NCBI GenBank assembly: GCA_002343775.1
Contig: DDSH01000022.1
Coordinates: forward strand, 219,806 to 283,805
Reading direction: 5' to 3'
Length of the DNA stretch: 64,000 nt
From: Anaerolineales bacterium UBA2395
GTDB lineage: Bacteria; Chloroflexota; Anaerolineae; Anaerolineales; Villigracilaceae
Position 1 is the stretch's first letter, and each line of letters starts with the position of its first letter. Below the pieces are notes generated by a model that saw only the letters and a program-made list of their open reading frames with translations, was not told where the DNA came from and searched no databases. Below are positions 60,346-64,000 of the stretch, piece after piece. A program made the position numbers and the translations under genes.

Positions 60346-60783
60346 TTATTCCAGATTTTCCAAGTCCGCCAGATCTTGATGCCTGCCCGTTGCTTTTTTG
60401 TTCTTCTTAAGATTTTCAAGATCGATGAAATTAACTGAAACCCCATCCACTTCAACAACCGTCCGCGATGCGTAACATTCTGAAAATTCCACACCGGGCA
60501 GGGTTGTCAGCATGTCGATCCGACCGGGGGGGTAGCCTAATTGCAGCATCTGATCAGGGATGGTAAAGTCTGCTTCATGTATCCCCAATGAACCAAACCC
60601 AAACTGCTCAAGCGCTTTTGTGATCTTCGCGCCGTTTTCAGCCGTCATCTCCACCCAGATATCGATATCCTTCGTATAGCGCGGGTAGCCATGCAAGGCG
60701 ACCGCATATCCCCCCACGACAAGATAGCGCACACCGTTATCGTTTAACGACTGTAAGAACTCTTTGAAATCCTGGTTGAACAC
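60346..60783 (-). CDS. Nucleotidyltransferase (AbiEii/DUF6036-like)
   Basis: This 145-residue protein has the minimal nucleotidyltransferase core VVGGYAVALHGYPRYTKDID (GG then DxD-type metal residues), followed by a short helical part. Such proteins occur as halves of toxin-antitoxin-like pairs. It overlaps the 65-codon gene just upstream by 47 bases, an arrangement that suggests coupled synthesis. Confidence 0.82.
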   Translation of the reverse strand: MFNQDFKEFLQSLNDNGVRYLVVGGYAVALHGYPRYTKDIDIWVEMTAENGAKITKALEQFGFGSLGIHEADFTIPDQMLQLGYPPGRIDMLTTLPGVEFSECYASRTVVEVDGVSVNFIDLENLKKNKKATGRHQDLADLENLE

Positions 60784-60934
60784 CGTATCTCCACTGATGG
60801 TATTCCCGTCGTATTTCCTCCAGCGCCGCCAGCCGGGCGGAATAAGGCAGGCTCCGCCAGTAGGCGGCGTCTGTTTTCCTGTCGGTTAGTTTTTTCTTCA
60901 CGACCACTTTCTTGATGGCGCTTGTTCTTTGCAT
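60737..60934 (-). CDS. Small partner of the nucleotidyltransferase
   Basis: This 65-residue basic protein has AAYWRSLPYSARLAALEEIR near residues 22-42. Small proteins of this type often lie directly upstream of nucleotidyltransferase genes in environmental genomes, but their function is not known to me. It overlaps that gene by 47 bases. No ribosome site is obvious, and the N-terminal ten residues are very basic. Confidence 0.6.
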   Translation of the reverse strand: MQRTSAIKKVVVKKKLTDRKTDAAYWRSLPYSARLAALEEIRREYHQWRYGVQPGFQRVLTVVKR

Positions 60935-60941
60935 AAGGTAA

Positions 60942-61676
60942 TTATACCTTCTCCACCACCCAGAAATGGGAGATGCCCAGCACTTTCAGCGGGGTCTTTT
61001 CGAGGAACTGCAAAACTGTCCGCAGGATTTTCCCGAAGATGCCCGTGCGGGCAATGATGTTGTCGTATGCGCCGAAGATGACGGTTCTTTCGATAAATTT
61101 GACGGGCAAGCTGTCGAATAATGTTTGCATATCGCGGCGGGAATAGACACGCACATGCGGCGCGAGTTTGTCGCGCCATACTCTTGGAAGGTAGTTCACG
61201 AAAGGTTTGTTGCCGAAATAATATTTTCCCTTCCAAAAGATGCCGTGGGTTTCGACTGGGTATCCGCGGTTGGGGCAGAAGATGACGGCGCGTCCGCCCG
61301 TTTTAAGAACGCGGATCATCTCGGCGATCGCGGAGCGGTCATCCTGTACGTGTTCGATCACTTCGTGGCTGAGGACCAGGTCAAAGGTCCCGGAAGGAAG
61401 CGGCAAAAATTCCCCTGCGGCGTTAACGATCTTTTCCGAGTTGGCTTTTGCATCGCGGGCGCGCTCAAAGTCATATTCCAAGCCGGTGACGTTCGCGCCG
61501 AGGGCGGTCATCTTTTCGACATACATGCCCACACCACAGCCATTTTCCAACACTCGCCCCTGCATGCGAATGCCCGCAAATTTGCCGATCATATTCAGGC
61601 GGCGTTTTTGTCCGTCTCGCCAGACGTAGGATGGTTCTCCGCGCAGGGCGGCTTTGCTCATATCTCGTTCGGTCAT
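60942..61676 (-). CDS. Class I SAM-dependent methyltransferase
   Basis: This 244-residue protein has SAM motif I VLENGCGVGMYVEKM, an acidic residue at the end of strand 2 (GLEYDFERARDA), then FDLVLSHEVIEHVQDDRSAI and VLKTGGRAVIFCP. The target is not predictable. The usual DxGCGxG begins with Asn-Gly here. ATG 61676 is chosen because TATAAT predicts transcription to begin one base earlier. Confidence 0.85.
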   Translation of the reverse strand: MTERDMSKAALRGEPSYVWRDGQKRRLNMIGKFAGIRMQGRVLENGCGVGMYVEKMTALGANVTGLEYDFERARDAKANSEKIVNAAGEFLPLPSGTFDLVLSHEVIEHVQDDRSAIAEMIRVLKTGGRAVIFCPNRGYPVETHGIFWKGKYYFGNKPFVNYLPRVWRDKLAPHVRVYSRRDMQTLFDSLPVKFIERTVIFGAYDNIIARTGIFGKILRTVLQFLEKTPLKVLGISHFWVVEKV

Positions 61677-61683
61677 GGCGACG

Positions 61684-61689
61684 ATTATA
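61684..61689 (-). promoter_or_regulatory. Leaderless -10 box for methyltransferase gene
   Basis: TATAAT on the minus strand; predicted +1 at 61677, one base before ATG 61676. Confidence 0.65.
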
Positions 61690-61728
61690 ACCTTTTCAAT
61701 TTCAAATATCTTTCCTACAGACTCCACC

Positions 61729-61757
61729 TTGCACACTCAATGCCTTTATGCTAGAAT
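61729..61757 (+). promoter_or_regulatory. Promoter of the nusA operon
   Basis: TTGCAC, 17-base spacer, TAGAAT. Predicted +1 near 61764. The ~86-base leader has a small hairpin (gaagtggg / cccacttc near 61795-61815) before AAGGAG. Confidence 0.75.
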
Positions 61758-61849
61758 CTCGTGCGTAAGGACAACCCAATAACGAAGTCACCGAGAAGTG
61801 GGTAGCCCCCACTTCTTCGCTTATCTAAGGAGTTTTGGAGCAAGTTGGT

Positions 61850-63721
61850 ATGGCAAAAAACGATTTTGCGCTGGCATTCAATGAAGTTTTGGAAGAAAAA
61901 CAGCTCGCCAAAGATGTGGTCATCTCGGCTATCGAGTCGGCGATGGTCTCTGCTTATCGGCGCGCGGTGGGCGCCTCCACGGCACAACATGTGGAAGCCA
62001 AGCTGAATCCCGAAACCGGGATCGTCACCGTATACGCCGAAAAGGAAGTGGTGGAAGACAGCATCGTAGACGAGCGCACCGAGGTCTTGCTGGACGAGGC
62101 ACGCAAGGTTCAGGAGGATGTGCAGCCCGGGGATATGCTCCTCGTGGAAAGCACGCCCTCCGACTTTGGGCGCGTGGCGGCTCAGACCGCTCGTCAGGTC
62201 ATCCAGCAGCGCATCCGCGAGGCGGAACGTTCGAACCAGATGGAATATTATCAGCGTCAGGAAGGTGAGATCGTTTCGGGTCTTGTGCAGACCATCAACG
62301 CCACCGGCGTGACCATCGGGTTGGAAATGAAAGCCGAAGGCGTGATGCCGAACAACCAGCGCATCCCCGGCGAGAAGTTGAAGCTGCACGACCGTGTCCG
62401 CGCGGTGGTGATCGAAGTGAAAGATGGTACACGTGGTCCGCAGATCATCCTTTCGCGCGCGCATCGCAACTTCCTGCGCCGCCTGATGGAAAACGAAGTG
62501 CCTGAGATCTATCACGGCATTGTCGAGATCCGCGCGATTGCCCGCGAACCCGGCGCGCGCGCCAAGGTGGCAGTCTCTGCCACACAGCCGGGCATTGACC
62601 CAGTCGGCGCGTGTGTGGGTATGAAGGGCGTGCGCATCCAAGCCATCGTCAAGGAATTGCACGACGAGAAGATCGATATCATCCAATGGGATCAAGACCC
62701 CGTTGTTTATATTTCCAAAGCCATCAGCCCGGCGCGCGTGAGCGGCGTGTACCTCGCAGAAGAGGAAGGCGCGCGCACCGCTACGGTGGTGGTGGGTGAA
62801 GACCAGTTGAGTCTTGCCATTGGGCGTGATGGGCAAAACGCGCGCCTCGCTGCAAAACTGACCGGGTGGCGCATCGACATCAAATCATTGACAGAAGCCT
62901 CGGGCGACGCGCTGGGCAAGATGCAGGGCGACCCCGAACTGGCAGCCATGCTGCCCGCCGCCCGCGACCAGATGCCGCAAGTGGAAGAGATCCTGGCAAA
63001 GAAGGCGGAAGGACGCCCTGTCACGCCGGAAGAGTACACTGTGCTCGGTCAGTTCGTGGACCGGGTGGAACGCCGCATGATCCAGGTCAAGGAAGAAGCC
63101 ACGCGTGTGGAAGAGGAACGCGTCGCTGCGGCAAGCGCCGATATTCCGGCTGTCGCCTTCACCATGACGCTCGACCAGGCAACAGGCGTCAAGGAACATG
63201 TCTTCAACATCCTCACGGAAGCCGGGTATGAGACCGTCGGTCAGCTGATGTTCGACATGCGGGTCAACCCGAACAAGGTCTTGGGGCTGGCGGGCATCGG
63301 TTCGAAAGCCATTCAGAACATCGAAGAATCGCTGGCTGCCCTCACCTTCCCTGAACCGGTGAAGGAAGAGCCGGTCGCTGTGGAAACTGCGGCTCCAGAA
63401 GTCGTGGCAGAACCGGAGTCGGCTGCGGAAATGCCCGTTGCGGAGAAAGCGGCTGAAAAGAAGAAAGAAGCGAAGAAGGTCGTCGAAGAAGTGGAAGAAG
63501 ATGGTGAAGTTTCCAAGGACGGCGTCTCGCTCGATGAATTGTTCCAGATGAAACCGGAAATGTTCCAAGCTGCTGGTGAAGAAGATGATGCATCTGGCGA
63601 TAAGAAGAAGGATAAGAAGGGCAAGAAGAAAGGCGTTGCCCTTGAGTTCGATGAAAGCCTCGGCGAAGTAGTCACGCGCAAGAAACACAAGCGCGGCGGC
63701 GAAGACGAAGTGGAATGGTAG
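61850..63721 (+). CDS. nusA: Transcription termination/antitermination protein NusA, long C-terminal extension
   Basis: This 623-residue protein has an N-terminal RNA polymerase-binding domain (~1-125), S1 (~135-200), KH1 (~230-285) and KH2 (~300-345; GVKGVRIQAIVKELHDEKID, IGRDGQNARLAAKLTGWRID). A helix-hairpin-helix segment follows at ~445-500 (EHVFNILTEAGYETVGQLM). The final ~120 residues are unusually long, with alternating acidic and Lys-rich stretches (KKKDKKGKKKG). AAGGAG lies upstream, with a promoter at 61729-61757. rnpM follows after 43 bases. Confidence 0.97.
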   Translation: MAKNDFALAFNEVLEEKQLAKDVVISAIESAMVSAYRRAVGASTAQHVEAKLNPETGIVTVYAEKEVVEDSIVDERTEVLLDEARKVQEDVQPGDMLLVESTPSDFGRVAAQTARQVIQQRIREAERSNQMEYYQRQEGEIVSGLVQTINATGVTIGLEMKAEGVMPNNQRIPGEKLKLHDRVRAVVIEVKDGTRGPQIILSRAHRNFLRRLMENEVPEIYHGIVEIRAIAREPGARAKVAVSATQPGIDPVGACVGMKGVRIQAIVKELHDEKIDIIQWDQDPVVYISKAISPARVSGVYLAEEEGARTATVVVGEDQLSLAIGRDGQNARLAAKLTGWRIDIKSLTEASGDALGKMQGDPELAAMLPAARDQMPQVEEILAKKAEGRPVTPEEYTVLGQFVDRVERRMIQVKEEATRVEEERVAAASADIPAVAFTMTLDQATGVKEHVFNILTEAGYETVGQLMFDMRVNPNKVLGLAGIGSKAIQNIEESLAALTFPEPVKEEPVAVETAAPEVVAEPESAAEMPVAEKAAEKKKEAKKVVEEVEEDGEVSKDGVSLDELFQMKPEMFQAAGEEDDASGDKKKDKKGKKKGVALEFDESLGEVVTRKKHKRGGEDEVEW

Positions 63722-63730
63722 AAACAAATC

Positions 63731-63750
63731 CCTCCTCCAATTGGAGGAGG
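63731..63750. repeat. Perfect 20-bp palindrome overlapping the ribosome site of rnpM
   Basis: cctcctccaattggaggagg. The right arm holds GGAGG just upstream of ggggaga and the GTG start. Confidence 0.75.
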
Positions 63751-63764
63751 GGAGATGATCGGAC

Positions 63765-64000
63765 GTGGTCAAGAAACCTGTAGGACGTGTAAAACATATT
63801 CCCCAGCGCACGTGTGTGGGATGCCGTGAAGTTCTGTCGAAAAGACAGCTGATTCGCGTCGTCCGCACGGAAGAGGGGTTGCGCGTGGATCCAACCGGCA
63901 AGCGGGCTGGGCGGGGAGCCTATTTGCACGACCGTCCGTCTTGCTGGGTACGCGGGTTGAAAGGGGCACTTGCGCACGCGTTGAAAACAGAGATCAAGCC
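63765..64000 (+). CDS. rnpM: RNase P modulator RnpM (YlxR), 3' end cut off by window
   Basis: A frame from GTG 63765 (in-frame stop at 63756) runs to the window end without a stop. It reads PQRTCVGCRE, KRQLIRVVR, DPTGKRAGRGAYLHD and CW, matching the YlxR/DUF448 fold. The protein binds RNA and modulates RNase P. The nusA-ylxR order is the usual one, normally followed by a ribosomal L7Ae-type gene and infB. About 78 codons are visible. Confidence 0.92.
   Translation, partial: MVKKPVGRVKHIPQRTCVGCREVLSKRQLIRVVRTEEGLRVDPTGKRAGRGAYLHDRPSCWVRGLKGALAHALKTEIK

Noticed and set aside
61764..61849. Riboswitch or rimP remnant before nusA
   Set aside because: Only a small hairpin is seen; no conserved aptamer elements and no rimP-like frame fit in the leader.
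61751..62836. Minus-strand open frame of 361 codons
   Set aside because: Antisense to nusA, with typical His-rich shadow composition.

Overview
The window looks like a chromosomal segment of a member of the Chloroflexota, most likely class Anaerolineae. This is inferred from the gene set, not from a marker-gene search: NBR1-Ig-like and TP-rich surface lipoproteins, a stand-alone bacterial Elp3, a NurA-HerA pair, a cyclic-nucleotide/PH-domain membrane protein, and short genes on both strands with little intergenic DNA. GC looks moderately high, except for an AT-richer patch near 59.55-60.11 kb. No rRNA, tRNA, CRISPR array, transposase, phage gene or replication origin was seen. No gap between genes exceeds 300 bases.

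Layout. 0-4.5 kb (minus strand): a NurA-type nuclease, a HAS-barrel-like protein and the 5' part of a HerA-type helicase. A methyltransferase gene and a GxxExxY gene sit between them, and copies of one inverted repeat separate these genes. 4.6-12.2 kb: SIMPL lipoprotein, 3-hydroxyisobutyrate dehydrogenase family enzyme, GT39-like membrane protein, redoxin, CNBD/PH protein, def and recF. 12.3-18.4 kb: ribokinase, two nucleoside hydrolases and a complete ECF transporter (S, T, A, A), read as a nucleoside uptake and salvage operon. 18.5-24.2 kb (minus): PPC-domain protein, a PAP2 / nucleotidyltransferase / quinate-dehydrogenase-like trio, and a large multi-PAS histidine kinase. 24.3-30.4 kb: aspartase/fumarase family lyase, CelD-like acetyltransferase, a PP2C-like/propeller membrane protein and an unrecognised partner. 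30.5-36.8 kb: a GGDEF protein, then a Trm9-like methyltransferase, cysH and elp3, which together suggest tRNA wobble-uridine modification. 36.9-50.1 kb: mostly housekeeping genes (era, gyrB, plsY) with transporters, acetyltransferases and lipoproteins. 50.2-53.7 kb: phosphoesterase, tdh, a lipoprotein and a nuclease-fold protein. 53.7-58.4 kb: an amidase followed by four L,D-transpeptidase-type proteins. 58.5-61.7 kb: small unknown genes, a nucleotidyltransferase toxin/antitoxin-like pair and a methyltransferase. 61.8-64 kb: nusA and rnpM (ylxR).

Two patterns run through the whole window. First, many genes on both strands have a TATAAT-like hexamer placed so that predicted transcription starts at, or within three bases of, the start codon, with no Shine-Dalgarno sequence; these look leaderless. 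Second, several families of short palindromic repeats occupy intergenic spaces, and one copy appears to have become part of a small lipoprotein gene.
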